The position numbers and the translations under genes were made by a program. Of a stretch of 64,000 nucleotides of DNA, positions 28,973-40,256 are shown one piece after another. The stretch comes from Zobellella taiwanensis (GTDB lineage Bacteria; Pseudomonadota; Gammaproteobacteria; Enterobacterales; Aeromonadaceae), in contig NZ_PXYH01000002.1 in the NCBI RefSeq assembly GCF_003012795.1, forward strand, positions 62,001-126,000, in the 5' to 3' direction. The notes under the pieces were generated by a model. The model had not been told where the DNA came from, searched no databases, and was given only the letters and a program-made list of their open reading frames with translations. The first letter of the stretch is position 1. The number at the start of each line of letters is the position of its first letter.

Positions 28973-29511
28973 AAGGCGCTAAAAAAGGGGGCAAACCGGC
29001 TCCCCGCAATCGACTGAACGAAGAAATTCGACTGAAAGAAGTCCGTCTGGTAGGACTGGAAGGCGAAGCATTAGGTGTAGTGTCCATCAGTGAGGCACTC
29101 GAAGCCGCCGCCGCCGCCGGTGTAGACCTGGTGGAAATCAGTCCCAATGCCGAGCCGCCCGTCTGCCGTATCATGGATTACGGCAAGTTCCTCTACGAGA
29201 AGAGCAAGGCTACCAAGGAACAGAAGAAAAAGCAGAAACAAATCCAGGTCAAGGAAATCAAATTCCGGCCTGGTACCGATGATGGCGACTATCAGGTAAA
29301 ACTACGCAACCTGATTCGCTTTTTGGAAGAGGGTAACAAAGCCAAGGTCACGCTGCGGTTCCGCGGTCGTGAAATGGCGCATCAGGAACTCGGTTTCGAT
29401 TTGCTCAACCGCATCAAAGCGGATCTGGATGAATTGGCCGTGGTCGAGGCCTTCCCCAAGCTGGAAGGGCGTCAGGCCGTCATGGTGCTTGCCCCGAAGA
29501 AAAAACAGTAA
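28969..29511 (+). CDS. infC: Translation initiation factor IF-3, apparent AUA start
   Basis: IF-3 prevents premature 70S formation and proofreads the start codon. The frame gives 180 residues, exactly the E. coli length, only if it begins at ATA (28969), where the sequence reads ATA AAA GGC like the E. coli AUU AAA GGC. GGAGG (28957-28961) lies 7 bases before it, and ATAA overlaps the thrS stop. The first in-frame ATG (29080) would delete 37 conserved residues. A non-AUG start allows IF-3 to repress its own synthesis. Confidence 0.93.
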   Translation: MKGAKKGGKPAPRNRLNEEIRLKEVRLVGLEGEALGVVSISEALEAAAAAGVDLVEISPNAEPPVCRIMDYGKFLYEKSKATKEQKKKQKQIQVKEIKFRPGTDDGDYQVKLRNLIRFLEEGNKAKVTLRFRGREMAHQELGFDLLNRIKADLDELAVVEAFPKLEGRQAVMVLAPKKKQ

Positions 29512-29588
29512 GGCCCTGCAAGTAGTCGGGCAATCCGTTTGCCCGGCTCGCCTTGTTGTTTGTTGTTATTAACAATGCGGAGTTTTTT

Positions 29589-29786
29589 ATGCCGAAAATG
29601 AAATCGAACAAAGGTGCTGCCAAGCGCTTCAAGAAAACCGGCTCCGGTGGCTTCAAGCGCAAGCAATCCCACCTGCGTCACATCCTCACCAAGAAAAGCA
29701 CCAAGCGCAAGCGCCAGCTGCGCGGTAAGTGTCTGGTTGCGGCGTCTGACGTTGCCCAGATCAAATCCATGCTGCCGACTGCTTAA
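29589..29786 (+). CDS. rpmI: 50S ribosomal protein L35
   Basis: The 65-residue product starts [20 protein letters not shown], highly basic, with the typical L35 sequence. The true start is the ATG at 29589, not the in-frame ATG 36 bases upstream. It lies between infC and rplT; in E. coli L20 represses rpmI translation through a leader pseudoknot. Confidence 0.98.
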   Translation: MPKMKSNKGAAKRFKKTGSGGFKRKQSHLRHILTKKSTKRKRQLRGKCLVAASDVAQIKSMLPTA

Positions 29787-29800
29787 GAGGAGAGTGAACC

Positions 29801-30157
29801 ATGCCGAGAGTTAAACGTGGTGTGACTGCCCGCGCTCGTCACAAGAAAGTACTGAAACAGGCCAAAGGTTATTACGGTGCCCGTTCACGCGTTTATCGCG
29901 TTGCCGTGCAGGCCGTAACCAAAGCCGGCCAGTATGCCTACCGTGACCGTCGCCAGAAGAAGCGTCAGTTCCGTCAGCTGTGGATTGCCCGTATCAACGC
30001 GGCCGCCCGTCAGAACGGTCTGTCCTACAGCCGTTTCATCGATGGCCTGAAAAAGGCTTCCGTTGAAATCGATCGCAAGATCCTGGCCGACATCGCCGTT
30101 CACGACAAGACCACCTTCACCGCTCTGGTTGCCAAAGCGAAAGAAGCCCTGGTGTAA
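29801..30157 (+). CDS. rplT: 50S ribosomal protein L20
   Basis: The 118-residue product has the long basic N-terminal helix starting [20 protein letters not shown] and the globular C-terminal domain. L20 is an early 50S assembly protein and the autoregulator of the infC-rpmI-rplT operon. GAGGAGAG precedes the ATG. Confidence 0.98.
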   Translation: MPRVKRGVTARARHKKVLKQAKGYYGARSRVYRVAVQAVTKAGQYAYRDRRQKKRQFRQLWIARINAAARQNGLSYSRFIDGLKKASVEIDRKILADIAVHDKTTFTALVAKAKEALV

Positions 30158-30178
30158 GTCGCCCGGCGACAGCAAATG

Positions 30179-31298
<1,120 letters not shown>

Positions 31299-31313
31299 GC
31301 GGCAGGAGCAATA

Positions 31314-33701
31314 ATGAAATTTTCTAAATCATGGCTGGATGAGTGGGTCGATACCGGTCTGGATGCCGAGGCGCTTGCCGAGCAGATCACCATGGCCGGC
31401 CTGGAAGTGGATGGCATTGAGCCGGTAGCCGGCGATTTCACCCAGGTGATGGTGGGCGAGGTGGTGGAATGCGCTCAGCATCCGGATGCCGACAAGCTGC
31501 GCGTCACCAAGGTCAATGTGGGCAGCGGCGAACTGCTCGATATCGTCTGTGGCGCCCCTAACTGCCGTCAGGGCCTGAAAGTGGCGGTGGCCGTGGTCGG
31601 TGCCGTGCTGCCCGGTGATTTCAAGATCAAGAAAGCCAAACTGCGTGGCCAGCCTTCCCACGGCATGCTCTGCTCCTACAGCGAATTGGGGATGGACGTC
31701 GACTCGGACGGCATCATCGAGCTGCCCGCCGATGCCCCCATCGGTGCCGAGGTGCGTGATTACCTCAAACTTGACGACGCCATCGTCGAAGTGGACCTGA
31801 CTCCCAACCGGGCCGACTGCCTGAGCCTGGCCGGCCTGGCGCGGGAAGTGGGCGTGCTGAACCAGCAGGACGTAAACTGGCCGGAAATCCCCGTGGTATC
31901 GGCCAGCATCGATGACAAGGTCGAGATCCGGCTGGATGCCCCGGCGGCTTGCCCGCGCTACCTTGGGCGGGTGGTGAAGAATATCGACGTCAAGGCCGAG
32001 ACCCCCTTGTGGATGCAGGAAAAACTGCGCCGCTGCGGTATCCGCAGCATCGATCCTGTGGTGGACATCACCAACTTCGTGCTGCTCGAGTGGGGCCAGC
32101 CCATGCATGCCTTTGATTTGAATACCCTGAATGGCGGTATTCAGGTGCGTATGGCGGAGCAGGGCGAAAAGCTGACCCTGCTCGACGGCAATGAGGTCAG
32201 CCTGAACGAAGATACCCTGGTGATTGCCGACAGCGAGCGTCCCGTGGCCATGGCCGGCATCTTTGGTGGCGAGGCCACCGGTGTCACCAACACCACCCGC
32301 AACGTCCTGCTGGAATGCGCCTTCTTCAGCCCGCTGGCGATCACCGGCCGGGCCCGCAGCTACGGCCTGCATACCGATTCTTCCCACCGCTTCGAGCGGG
32401 GCGTGGACTATCAACTGCAGCACAAGGTAATGGAGCGGGCCACGGCCCTGTTGCTGGCCATCTGCGGTGGCGAGGCCGGCCCGGTGGTCGAGGCGGCATC
32501 CGAAGCGCACCTGCCCGTGCGCCAGCCCATTACCCTGCGCCACGGCAAGCTGACCCGGCTGCTGGGCATCAATATCCCGGCCACCCAAATTACCGATATG
32601 CTCACCCGCCTGGGCCTGGCCGTGACACCGACCGGAGACGACTGGCAAGTGGAGGTACCGAGCTATCGCTTTGATATCGCCATCGAAGAGGATCTGATCG
32701 AGGAAGTGGCCCGTATCTACGGCTATAACCGGATCCCCAATGTGGCGCCGATGGCCCGGCTCGATATGTCCTCCCAGCGAGAGGCCAGCCTGTCGTTGGG
32801 CCGCCTCAAGGACGCCCTGGTCGACCTGGGGTACCAGGAAGCCATTACCTACAGTTTTGTTGATCCGGCCCAGCAGCGGTTGCTGTTCCCCACCCATGAA
32901 CCCCTGGTTTTGCCCAACCCCATTTCGGCCGACATGTCCGCCATGCGGGTGTCCCTGTGGCCTGGGCTGATCCAGGCCGCGGTGTATAACCAGAATCGCC
33001 AGCAGTCCCGGTTGCGCCTGTTCGAGCAGGGGTTGACCTTTATCCCCGATGCCAGTGCCGAAAACGGTGTGCGCCAGACGCCGGTGCTGGCGGGGCTGCT
33101 GCTGGGCCCGGTTGTGGACGAACACTGGGACATGGCCGCCAGGGGGGTGGACTTCTTCGACCTCAAGGGCGACCTGGAAAGCCTGCTGGCCCTCGGCGCC
33201 GACGAGCAGAGTTTTAGCCTGGCGCGCGCCGACATTGAAGCCCTGCATCCGGGCCAGTCCGCCGCTCTGCTGCGGGACGGGCGCCAGGTGGGCTTGTTCG
33301 GCGCCCTGCATCCCAGCCTGCTGAAGAAACTGGGCCTTAAGTCCCAGGCTTACCTGTTCGAGCTTGAGCTGTCGGCCCTGACCGAGCGCAAGGTGCCACA
33401 CGCGGCCGATGTATCCCGTTTTCCCGCCAATCGCCGGGATCTGGCACTGGTCGTCGATCAGGCTACTGCGGCCGGGGATATCCTTGATTTGGTTAGGAAA
33501 GTTGGCGGAGAACAACTGGTTGGCTTAAACTTGTTCGACGTATACCAAGGACAAGGTATTGCCGACGGCAAGAAGAGCCTGGCGCTCAGCTTGGTGTTGC
33601 AGGATACCCGACGGACTTTGGAAGAGAAGGAAATCGCCGATACCGTGGCCCGCATCGTGTCCGCGCTTTCCGACGAGTTTAATGCTTCCTTGAGGGATTG
33701 A
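31314..33701 (+). CDS. pheT: Phenylalanyl-tRNA synthetase, beta subunit
   Basis: This is the beta subunit, with editing activity against Tyr-tRNA-Phe. The 795-residue product matches the family length. In order it has the OB-fold tRNA-binding domain ([18 protein letters not shown], about 40-150), B3/B4 editing domains, B5, the catalytic-like domain and the C-terminal ferredoxin-like anticodon-binding domain ([15 protein letters not shown] onward). ihfA follows 4 bases after its stop, as in E. coli. Confidence 0.97.
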   Translation: MKFSKSWLDEWVDTGLDAEALAEQITMAGLEVDGIEPVAGDFTQVMVGEVVECAQHPDADKLRVTKVNVGSGELLDIVCGAPNCRQGLKVAVAVVGAVLPGDFKIKKAKLRGQPSHGMLCSYSELGMDVDSDGIIELPADAPIGAEVRDYLKLDDAIVEVDLTPNRADCLSLAGLAREVGVLNQQDVNWPEIPVVSASIDDKVEIRLDAPAACPRYLGRVVKNIDVKAETPLWMQEKLRRCGIRSIDPVVDITNFVLLEWGQPMHAFDLNTLNGGIQVRMAEQGEKLTLLDGNEVSLNEDTLVIADSERPVAMAGIFGGEATGVTNTTRNVLLECAFFSPLAITGRARSYGLHTDSSHRFERGVDYQLQHKVMERATALLLAICGGEAGPVVEAASEAHLPVRQPITLRHGKLTRLLGINIPATQITDMLTRLGLAVTPTGDDWQVEVPSYRFDIAIEEDLIEEVARIYGYNRIPNVAPMARLDMSSQREASLSLGRLKDALVDLGYQEAITYSFVDPAQQRLLFPTHEPLVLPNPISADMSAMRVSLWPGLIQAAVYNQNRQQSRLRLFEQGLTFIPDASAENGVRQTPVLAGLLLGPVVDEHWDMAARGVDFFDLKGDLESLLALGADEQSFSLARADIEALHPGQSAALLRDGRQVGLFGALHPSLLKKLGLKSQAYLFELELSALTERKVPHAADVSRFPANRRDLALVVDQATAAGDILDLVRKVGGEQLVGLNLFDVYQGQGIADGKKSLALSLVLQDTRRTLEEKEIADTVARIVSALSDEFNASLRD

Positions 33702-33705
33702 GCGT

Positions 33706-34011
33706 ATGGCGTTAACCAAGGCCGACATAGCAGAACACCTGTTCACTGAGCTTGGCATGAGTAAACGTGATGCCAAGGAGATGGTGGAAGCCTTCTTTGA
33801 AGAAATCCGCAGCGCGCTTGAGCAGGGTGAACAGGTCAAGATTTCCGGCTTCGGCAATTTTGAGCTGCGTAACAAGGGGGAGCGCCCGGGGCGCAATCCC
33901 AAGACCGGGGAGGATATCCCCATTTCGGCCAGGCGGGTTGTGACCTTTCGCCCCGGCCAGAAACTCAAGGCCAGGGTAGAAAACGCAACATTGCTCGACG
34001 ACACCGAATGA
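33706..34011 (+). CDS. ihfA: Integration host factor, alpha subunit
   Basis: IHF-alpha pairs with IHF-beta to bend DNA sharply at specific sites, acting in transcription, replication and recombination. The 101-residue product starts [20 protein letters not shown] and has the DNA-binding arm with [22 protein letters not shown] and the intercalating proline of NPKTG. Position after pheT is conserved. Confidence 0.97.
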   Translation: MALTKADIAEHLFTELGMSKRDAKEMVEAFFEEIRSALEQGEQVKISGFGNFELRNKGERPGRNPKTGEDIPISARRVVTFRPGQKLKARVENATLLDDTE

Positions 34012-34015
34012 TCCC

Positions 34016-34041
34016 AAGCCAGGCAGCCGCCTGGCTTTTTC
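34016..34041 (+). terminator. Terminator after ihfA
   Basis: AAGCCAGGC and GCCTGGCTT pair perfectly around AGCC and are followed by a T-rich run. It begins 4 bases after the ihfA stop. Confidence 0.9.
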
Positions 34042-34117
34042 TTTTATAGACTAAGGCAGCATTGGCCTGGTGGTCCTGTTGCTGTTAGCCTGTGACCAGG
34101 ATGATTCAAGCAGAGGC

Positions 34118-34837
34118 ATGCCGGGCGTGCGCAAAGGAAATATTGTTATTCTTACCGGGGCCGGCATTTCGGCAGAGTCGGGGATCCGTACCTTCAGGGC
34201 CAGCGACGGCCTGTGGGAGGAACACCGTATCGAGGATGTGGCCACGCCCGAGGGCTACCGGCGGGATCCCGAGCTGGTGCACCGTTTTTACAATGCCCGC
34301 CGGGCCCTGTTGCAAACGGTAGAGCCGAATGCGGCCCATTTTGCCCTGGCGAGGCTGGAAGCGGAATGGCCCGAACAGGTTACCCTGGTTACCCAGAATA
34401 TCGACGATCTGCACGAACGCGCCGGCAGCCGTAATGTGCTGCATATGCACGGCGAACTGCTCAAGGCGCGCTGTCCCCATTCCAACCAGACGGTATCCTG
34501 GAACGGTCCTTTGCACACCACGGATCTGTGCCACTGCTGCCAGTTTCCCGAGCCATTGCGACCCCACGTGGTCTGGTTTGGCGAGATGCCGCTGCTGCTC
34601 GATCGTATTTATCAGGCCCTGAGCGAGGCGAGCCTGTTCATCGCCATCGGCACCTCGGGCAACGTCTATCCTGCCGCCGGCTTTGTGCACGAGGCGGCCA
34701 TGCACAGTGCCCATACCCTGGAGATCAACCTGGAGCCGAGCCAGGTCAACAACCATTTTGACGAACACCGCTACGGTCCGGCGACCCGCATGGTCACCGG
34801 CTATGTGGAGGAGCTGCTGGCAGGCCGGAAAAAGTAG
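34118..34837 (+). CDS. cobB: NAD-dependent protein deacylase (sirtuin) CobB
   Basis: CobB removes acetyl and succinyl groups from lysines using NAD and activates acetyl-CoA synthetase among others. The 239-residue product has [32 protein letters not shown], the catalytic His in [11 protein letters not shown], one zinc CxxC (CHCC) plus an earlier Cys, HVVWFGEMP and the Tyr/Arg pair (Y and R near residue 70) linked to desuccinylase activity. The start at [12 protein letters not shown] is a choice; the frame remains open upstream but is not conserved. Confidence 0.92.
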   Translation: MPGVRKGNIVILTGAGISAESGIRTFRASDGLWEEHRIEDVATPEGYRRDPELVHRFYNARRALLQTVEPNAAHFALARLEAEWPEQVTLVTQNIDDLHERAGSRNVLHMHGELLKARCPHSNQTVSWNGPLHTTDLCHCCQFPEPLRPHVVWFGEMPLLLDRIYQALSEASLFIAIGTSGNVYPAAGFVHEAAMHSAHTLEINLEPSQVNNHFDEHRYGPATRMVTGYVEELLAGRKK

Positions 34838-34852
34838 CTGGGCGAAGAACAA

Positions 34853-34876
34853 CAAAGCCCGCGGCTGCGGGCTTTG
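34853..34876. terminator. Hairpin between cobB and potD
   Basis: CAAAGCCCGC and GCGGGCTTTG form a perfect 10-pair stem with a GGCT loop. The T-rich flank is on the minus strand (TTGTTGTTCTT), so it mainly ends the potABCD operon. Confidence 0.75.
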
Positions 34877-34894
34877 AGATTGAGGGGAGGCTCC

Positions 34895-35944
34895 CTACTG
34901 GGAACGCAGTTTGACCCAGTATTGTTCGTAAACCGCCAGCACTTCGTCGCCCAGATCGTCCTGGAAATGTCCCTTTGCCACAGTCTCGGAGGAGGGGAAC
35001 AGCACGGGGTTGTCCGCGACATCGGTCGGCAGCAGGGCCCGGGCGCCCTGGTTGGGCACGGCGATACCCAGCTCCTGGATGATCATGGCGGCCACGTCCG
35101 GACGCATCAGATAGTCCATGAACTGGTGAGCGGCGTCTGCCGACTTGGCATTGGCGGGCACGGCAGCGCTGTCCACCCAGAAGATGGCGCCTTCTTCCGG
35201 ATAGACATACTCCAGATTCATGCCGTCCTGCTGAGTCTTGTAGGCCTGGTCGCTCCAGATCAGGCCAAGCGAAACCTCACCGGCGACATAGGGCATGCGC
35301 GGGTTGTCGGAGTTGTACAGCAACACGTTGTCCTGCAGGGTCAGCAGTTTCTCGTAGGCGGCCTTGATCTCCTCCGGCTCGCGGCTGTTGGCGGAGTGGC
35401 CCAGGGTCAGCAACGCCATCTGGAAGTTCTCGCGGATATCGTCGGTCAGCATCAGTTGGCCCTGCCACTGGCTGTCCCACAGATCCTGCCAGGCGGTGAT
35501 GTTGGCGTCGGCCAGATCGTCCCGGTTGACGGCGATGGCGGTACTGCCGAAGGCGTAAGGTACGCTGAAGCGGTTGCCCGGATCGAATTCCCGATCCAGC
35601 AGGCTCGGCTCCAGTTGCGACAGGTTGGGCAGCTTGCTCTTGTCGAGCGGTTGCAGCATGCCTTCGCGGGCCATCTTGCTCAGCATATAGCTGGAGGGGA
35701 AGATGAGATCGTAGCTTTCGCTGGCACCACTGGTTTGCAGCAGTTTCAGCTTGGCATAAAGCGCCTCGTTGGAATCGAAGGTGGCATAATCCACCTTGAT
35801 CCCGGTTTCCTTGGTGAAGGACTGCAACACGCCGTCGGGCAGGTATTCCGCCCAGGCGTAGACGGACAGGCGGTCTTGGGCCTGCGCCATCACGGGCAGG
35901 GTGGCGGCCACCGCAATGGCCAGAGGACGAAACCAGGATTGCAT
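34895..35944 (-). CDS. potD: Spermidine/putrescine-binding protein PotD
   Basis: PotD is the periplasmic polyamine-binding protein of the PotABCD importer. The 349-residue product has a signal peptide (cleavage likely after AQA, residue 22), then LSVYAWAEYLPDGVLQSF, the FPSSYM segment, VPYAFGSTAIAVN and the WSDQAY and FWVDSAAVPANA regions that carry acidic and aromatic ligands in E. coli PotD. It is the last gene, 1 base after potC. Confidence 0.95.
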   Translation of the reverse strand: MQSWFRPLAIAVAATLPVMAQAQDRLSVYAWAEYLPDGVLQSFTKETGIKVDYATFDSNEALYAKLKLLQTSGASESYDLIFPSSYMLSKMAREGMLQPLDKSKLPNLSQLEPSLLDREFDPGNRFSVPYAFGSTAIAVNRDDLADANITAWQDLWDSQWQGQLMLTDDIRENFQMALLTLGHSANSREPEEIKAAYEKLLTLQDNVLLYNSDNPRMPYVAGEVSLGLIWSDQAYKTQQDGMNLEYVYPEEGAIFWVDSAAVPANAKSADAAHQFMDYLMRPDVAAMIIQELGIAVPNQGARALLPTDVADNPVLFPSSETVAKGHFQDDLGDEVLAVYEQYWVKLRSQ

Positions 35945-35945
35945 A

Positions 35946-36713
35946 TCAGCGTTTATCCCTTAACAGAAGTTGAGACAACACCACCAGCACCAGCGATACT
36001 GCCAGCATGATGGTGGCCAGGGCGTTTACCTCGGGGGAAACGCCCACCTTGACCATGGAATAGATCTTCAGCGGCAGGATTTCATAAGCCGGTCCGGTCA
36101 CGAAGGAGCTGACGATCACATCATCCAGGGACAAGGTGAAGCTCAGCAGCCAACCGGCGGCAATGGCGGGCCTGGCCAGCGGAAAGATGATTTTCCGGAA
36201 GGTCACTAACTCACTGGCACCCAGATCCTTGGCGGCCTCCAGCATGCGCAGATCAAATCCCTTGAGGCGCGAATAGACGGTGATCACCACAAAGGGAAGG
36301 CAAAAGGTAATGTGGGCAAACAGCAACGACCAGAAGCCGAGCGAAATACCCAGCACCACAAACAGGGCCAGCAGCGAAATGGCCATGACGATATCCGGCG
36401 ACATCATCACCACAAACAGCATGCCGCCCACGAAACCCTTGCCGCGAAAGCGGTAGCGGTACAGAGCCACCGCCGCCAGGGTGCCGATCAGCGCCGCCAG
36501 GGTGGCCGATACCAGGGCAATGGTCACCGAATGGCGGGCCGCCTCCATCAGGCTGGCGTTATTGAGCAGACGGCTGTACCAGTCCCAGGTGAAGCCGTCC
36601 CAGCGGATGCCATAGCGGGAACTGTTGAAGGAATTGATGATCAGTACGCCGATGGGAATGTACAGATAGGCGAACACCAGCAGCAGGTAAGCGCCCTTGA
36701 ACCACTTAGTCAT
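35946..36713 (-). CDS. potC: Spermidine/putrescine ABC permease PotC
   Basis: This inner-membrane permease subunit has 255 residues and about six membrane segments. The EAA-type loop reads EAAKDLGASELVTFRKIIFP. NSFNSSRYG near the first TM and the SLDDVIVSSFVTGP segment are typical of PotC. It overlaps potB by 8 bases. Confidence 0.96.
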   Translation of the reverse strand: MTKWFKGAYLLLVFAYLYIPIGVLIINSFNSSRYGIRWDGFTWDWYSRLLNNASLMEAARHSVTIALVSATLAALIGTLAAVALYRYRFRGKGFVGGMLFVVMMSPDIVMAISLLALFVVLGISLGFWSLLFAHITFCLPFVVITVYSRLKGFDLRMLEAAKDLGASELVTFRKIIFPLARPAIAAGWLLSFTLSLDDVIVSSFVTGPAYEILPLKIYSMVKVGVSPEVNALATIMLAVSLVLVVLSQLLLRDKR

Positions 36714-37566
36714 CGATGGACACCTTCTTGTTCAGCAGCTTGCCGGCCCGGTAATAGACGAAGATCAAGGCCGCCATCAGCACCGTCAGGGTCACGCTGG
36801 TCGCCGAGCCGAAGGGCCAGTCACGGATATTGAGGAACTGGGTCTTGATGATATTGCCGATCAGCAGGTTCTTGGCCCCGCCCAGCAGGTCGGAGATATA
36901 GAACATGCCCATGGCCGGCAGGAACACCAGCAGGCAGCCGGCCACAATGCCGGGCATGGTCAGCGGTAAAATCACCCGCACCAGGCGCGACCAGGCGCCG
37001 GCGCCGAGATCCCGGGCAGCTTCCAGCAGGCGACCGTCGAGTTTCTCGATGGCCGAGTACAGGGGCAGGATCATGAAAGGCAGCAGTATGTAAACCAGGC
37101 CGATGATCACCGCCACCTCGGTGAACATAATGCGCAGCGGCTGGTCGATCAGGCCAAGTCCGAGCAGGGCGTTGTTGAGCAGCCCCTTGGTACCCAGCAC
37201 CACCTTGAGTGCATAGGTGCGGATCAGGGAGTTGGTCCAGAACGGCACTATCACCAAAAACAGCAGGAAAGGCCGCCAGCGCGCCGGCAACTGGGCGATG
37301 ATAAAGGCGAAGGGGTAGCCCACCAGCAGGCAGATCAGGGTGGCGGTGCCGGCCATGAATACCGAGTGCCACAGCACCTGGAAGTACAGGGGATCAAACA
37401 GCCGTGCGTAGTTTTCCAGGGTGAATACCAGGCTCACCAGGCTGGCATGATCGCGCGTCAGGAAACTGGTGGCGATGATCATCAGGTTGGGCAGAAACAC
37501 AAACAGCAGCAGCCAACCGACGATCAGGCTGATGGCCAGGTTGCGAAAACCGTTAGTGCTGTTCAT
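36706..37566 (-). CDS. potB: Spermidine/putrescine ABC permease PotB
   Basis: This is the second permease subunit, with 286 residues, six membrane segments and the EAA loop [20 protein letters not shown]. The start is the ATG giving [14 protein letters not shown], which overlaps potA by 14 bases; a longer frame upstream lies inside potA and is unlikely. The [11 protein letters not shown] segment is conserved in PotB. Confidence 0.95.
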   Translation of the reverse strand: MNSTNGFRNLAISLIVGWLLLFVFLPNLMIIATSFLTRDHASLVSLVFTLENYARLFDPLYFQVLWHSVFMAGTATLICLLVGYPFAFIIAQLPARWRPFLLFLVIVPFWTNSLIRTYALKVVLGTKGLLNNALLGLGLIDQPLRIMFTEVAVIIGLVYILLPFMILPLYSAIEKLDGRLLEAARDLGAGAWSRLVRVILPLTMPGIVAGCLLVFLPAMGMFYISDLLGGAKNLLIGNIIKTQFLNIRDWPFGSATSVTLTVLMAALIFVYYRAGKLLNKKVSIDD

Positions 37567-38662
37567 AGGGCAGGACCACCTCCCAGCTGTCGACCCAGGT
37601 GATATCCACCTGTTGTCCGAGGCGATAGTCAAAGTCCGGATCGTCCTCGTCGAAGAACTCGGAGATCAGGATCTGCTGGCCGGAGGTCAGCTCCACCAGG
37701 GAATCCAGGGTCGCACCCTTGTACTGGCGGTCCAGGATGCGGCCGGCCACGCCCCTGGCCTGCTCGCCGACCTTGAGCATCGACATGCGCAGATCTTCCG
37801 GGCGCAGCAGTACGCAGACCCGGTCGCCGGCACTGAAACTGTCCTGGGTATGGACCAGGCACTCGCGGCCCTCGACCCGGGCGCGCCAGGCGCCGGCGGT
37901 ATCGGCGGGGGCGAGCAACTCGCCGTCCATGATGTTGATTTCACCGATGAAACGAGCCACGAACAGGTTGGCCGGCGACTCGTAGATATCCCGGGGCGCG
38001 CCGTCCTGCACTACTTTGCCACCCTGCATCACCACAATGCGGTCGGACATGGACAGGGCTTCTTCCTGGTCGTGGGTGACGAACACAAAGGTGATGCCAA
38101 GCCGGCGCTGCAGCGCCTTGAGCTCGGTCTGCATCTGCTTGCGCAGTTTATAGTCAAGGGCACTGAGGGATTCGTCGAGCAGCAGCACCTTGGGCCGGTT
38201 GACCACGGCTCGGGCAATGGCGATACGCTGCTGCTGGCCGCCGGACAGCTGGTGCGGATAACGGGCCGCCATCTGCTCCAGTTGCACCATCTTTAGCGCT
38301 TCCAGCACCCGGGGCCGGATCTCGTCCGCCGCCACGTTTTGCATCCGCAGGCCAAAGGCCACGTTGTCGAAAATGGTCATGTGGGGGAAGAGGGCATAGC
38401 TCTGGAACACGGTATTGACGTGGCGCTGCTCCGCCGGAACCCGGGTCACGTCTTCGCCGGCCAGGGTGATACGCCCCGCGTCCGCCTCTTCCAGTCCGGA
38501 AATCAGGCGCAATACCGTGGTCTTGCCGCAACCGGAGGGGCCCAGGATAGTGAGGAATTCGCCGTCATAAATGGATAAATCCAGGTTTTCTATGATAGCT
38601 TTGCCGTCAAACTGTTTGCCGATACCGGTCAGGGAGACGATGGGTGCTTTGTTGTCGGCCAT
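37553..38662 (-). CDS. potA: Spermidine/putrescine ABC ATPase PotA
   Basis: This is the ATPase of the PotABCD importer. The 369-residue product has Walker A ([14 protein letters not shown]), Q-loop, signature [14 protein letters not shown], Walker B ([12 protein letters not shown]) and a C-terminal TOBE domain (from about residue 250). It is the first gene of potABCD. Confidence 0.97.
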   Translation of the reverse strand: MADNKAPIVSLTGIGKQFDGKAIIENLDLSIYDGEFLTILGPSGCGKTTVLRLISGLEEADAGRITLAGEDVTRVPAEQRHVNTVFQSYALFPHMTIFDNVAFGLRMQNVAADEIRPRVLEALKMVQLEQMAARYPHQLSGGQQQRIAIARAVVNRPKVLLLDESLSALDYKLRKQMQTELKALQRRLGITFVFVTHDQEEALSMSDRIVVMQGGKVVQDGAPRDIYESPANLFVARFIGEINIMDGELLAPADTAGAWRARVEGRECLVHTQDSFSAGDRVCVLLRPEDLRMSMLKVGEQARGVAGRILDRQYKGATLDSLVELTSGQQILISEFFDEDDPDFDYRLGQQVDITWVDSWEVVLPYEQH

Positions 38663-38719
38663 TTGCCCTTATTCACCTCGATGAAAACGCGCCGCGTTCT
38701 GGTAGTAAAATGAGCGCGC

Positions 38720-38748
38720 ATTCTAGACCCCGTACTCTATAAATCAAA
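38720..38748 (-). promoter_or_regulatory. potABCD promoter candidate
   Basis: On the minus strand TTTGAT and TAGAAT are 17 bases apart, giving a leader of about 50 bases before potA. Confidence 0.5.
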
Positions 38749-38831
38749 GTGAATTTTTGTCGTCGGAACATGTTGATTTACTGTTTCTGGTCTGACAAAA
38801 ATCCCCAAATTTTATAACGGCTTAGCACGGG

Positions 38832-38859
38832 TTACCGGAAGCGGTGCATCCGTTATAAT
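38832..38859 (+). promoter_or_regulatory. Promoter of the 38888 gene
   Basis: TTACCG and a perfect TATAAT are 16 bases apart, 28 bases upstream of the ATG at 38888. Confidence 0.6.
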
Positions 38860-38887
38860 GGGGCCAACCAATGAATGAGAATGCATT

Positions 38888-39658
38888 ATGAACGAATCAG
38901 GATATAACCGGCTGCGCCAGTCCCTGGAACAGGGTTTTACATTGACCCCCAGGGCGGTGTTCCAGGAAGCCTGGCAGCGTATTTACGGCGCCAAGTTGAC
39001 CATGCTGCTGGCCGCCATCGGCGTGGTCGGCAGCTGGCTGCTGCTTAACCAGCTGTTGGTGCTGACTGCCGGGGAAGGGGACGAATCCGTGTGGAGCACC
39101 AGCCTGCTCGGCCTGCTGATCTCCATGATCATGGCGCCGATGAGCGGCGGCCTGGACATGATGGGGATCCATCGCGCCGCCGGCCGGCCCATTCGGCCCA
39201 GCCAGATTTTCGATTATTTCCGCTACCTGCTCCCCCTGGCCCTGGCCAGCATGATCATGGGCCTGCTCACCAGCCTGTTCCTGCCCCTGGGCCAGAGCCT
39301 GGGGCTGCCGCCCATGCTGTCATTGCTGCCGACCCTGATCCTGAGTGTGGCGCTGATGTTCACTTTTCCGCTGATCCTGGAAAAAGGCATGACGCCGCTG
39401 CAGGCGATACTGACCTCGTTACGGTTGTTTGCCCGCCAGTGGCTGGCGATGATGTTGATCCACATGCTGCTGGTGCTGCTGTTCATGGCAGCGGTAATGA
39501 GTTTTGGCATCGGACTTATCTGGGTAGCGCCGCTCTACATCGTGGTGAAGGGCATTATCTACCGGGAGGCCTGCGGTATCGAAGGGGACGCCGCCACCGG
39601 GCCAATGCCCTCCGCCGGTCAGGCCGGTACCGACAGCAAGGATCATTTCGAAGCATGA
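38888..39658 (+). CDS. Predicted inner-membrane protein, unknown function
   Basis: I do not recognise the family with certainty. The 256-residue product has about six hydrophobic segments: TMLLAAIGVVGSWLLLNQLL, GLLISMIMAPMSGGLDMMG, LPLALASMIMGLLTSLF, LLPTLILSVALMFTFPLIL, MMLIHMLLVLLFMAAV, and a last one near GLIWVAPLYIVVKGIIY. The general pattern (cytosolic N-terminus and a GGLD..G loop) resembles uncharacterised YciC/DUF975-like membrane proteins. Its stop overlaps the ATG of the DUF2987 gene, so the two form an operon with a good promoter. Confidence 0.75.
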   Translation: MNESGYNRLRQSLEQGFTLTPRAVFQEAWQRIYGAKLTMLLAAIGVVGSWLLLNQLLVLTAGEGDESVWSTSLLGLLISMIMAPMSGGLDMMGIHRAAGRPIRPSQIFDYFRYLLPLALASMIMGLLTSLFLPLGQSLGLPPMLSLLPTLILSVALMFTFPLILEKGMTPLQAILTSLRLFARQWLAMMLIHMLLVLLFMAAVMSFGIGLIWVAPLYIVVKGIIYREACGIEGDAATGPMPSAGQAGTDSKDHFEA

Positions 39659-40254
39659 AGGCCATTATTTGCTGCGCCACCCTGGCGCTGTTTGCCGGCT
39701 CGTCCTGGGCCGGTACCCTTAACCTGGGATACAGCGGGTTTTACAAGCACCTGGACACCGTGGCCAAGGCCAGGGTGGAGCAGGCCCACCTGGGATTTTA
39801 TCTGATTCGCCAGAACGGGGATGGGATGTGCCGGATTGAATCCGGTGAAGTGCGGGTCGCCCAGGACATCCGCGGCCAGGTGGAAGTGCTGCCCCATGGC
39901 CAGTTCCGCTTGCCCTACGACAAGCAGCTCGATCTGGACAAGGCGGTGGTGGCACTGGAAGTGGAGGATCCCGAACGTTGCGATATCGCCATCAAGATTC
40001 AGGCTGAGCTGGACGCCGGCGAGATATCGCTGGCCCGGCTGCGCGAGGTACGGCAGGAGATGGACCTGCTGCTGAAAAAAATGGCGGGCTGGCCGGGCCG
40101 TTACTTTGTGCCCGAACTGAAGGGGCTGCATCTGGTGGCCGCCGAGCCAGGGCAACAACTCGGTGGCAAGGAGCGGCTGGAGCTTTCCGATTCACAACTG
40201 GCCGAGGAGCGGAGCCTGACGCTGCCGGCGGTGCGGATCAGCCCCTGGCTGTAA
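39655..40254 (+). CDS. DUF2987-family secreted protein
   Basis: This 199-residue protein has a signal peptide (MKAIICCATLALFAGSSWAG, cleavage about residue 19) and a soluble domain with LNLGYSGFYKHLDTV, CRIESGEV and two Cys (in MCRIE and RCDIA) that may form a disulfide. It resembles the periplasmic DUF2987 family of Vibrio and Shewanella; its function is unknown. ATGA overlap with the upstream membrane-protein gene suggests the two act together. Confidence 0.8.
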   Translation: MKAIICCATLALFAGSSWAGTLNLGYSGFYKHLDTVAKARVEQAHLGFYLIRQNGDGMCRIESGEVRVAQDIRGQVEVLPHGQFRLPYDKQLDLDKAVVALEVEDPERCDIAIKIQAELDAGEISLARLREVRQEMDLLLKKMAGWPGRYFVPELKGLHLVAAEPGQQLGGKERLELSDSQLAEERSLTLPAVRISPWL

Positions 40255-40256
40255 CT

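Noticed and set aside
29080..29511. infC starting at the first ATG (143 residues)
   Set aside because: It would remove a conserved N-terminal segment. The ATA start with a perfect RBS restores the family length.
31329..33515. Very long minus-strand open frame opposite pheT (and similar ones opposite thrS, ccoN, hisD and others)
   Set aside because: GC-rich codon use leaves the antisense frames open. The products are low-complexity in Gly, Gln, His and Ala, and the plus-strand genes are clear.
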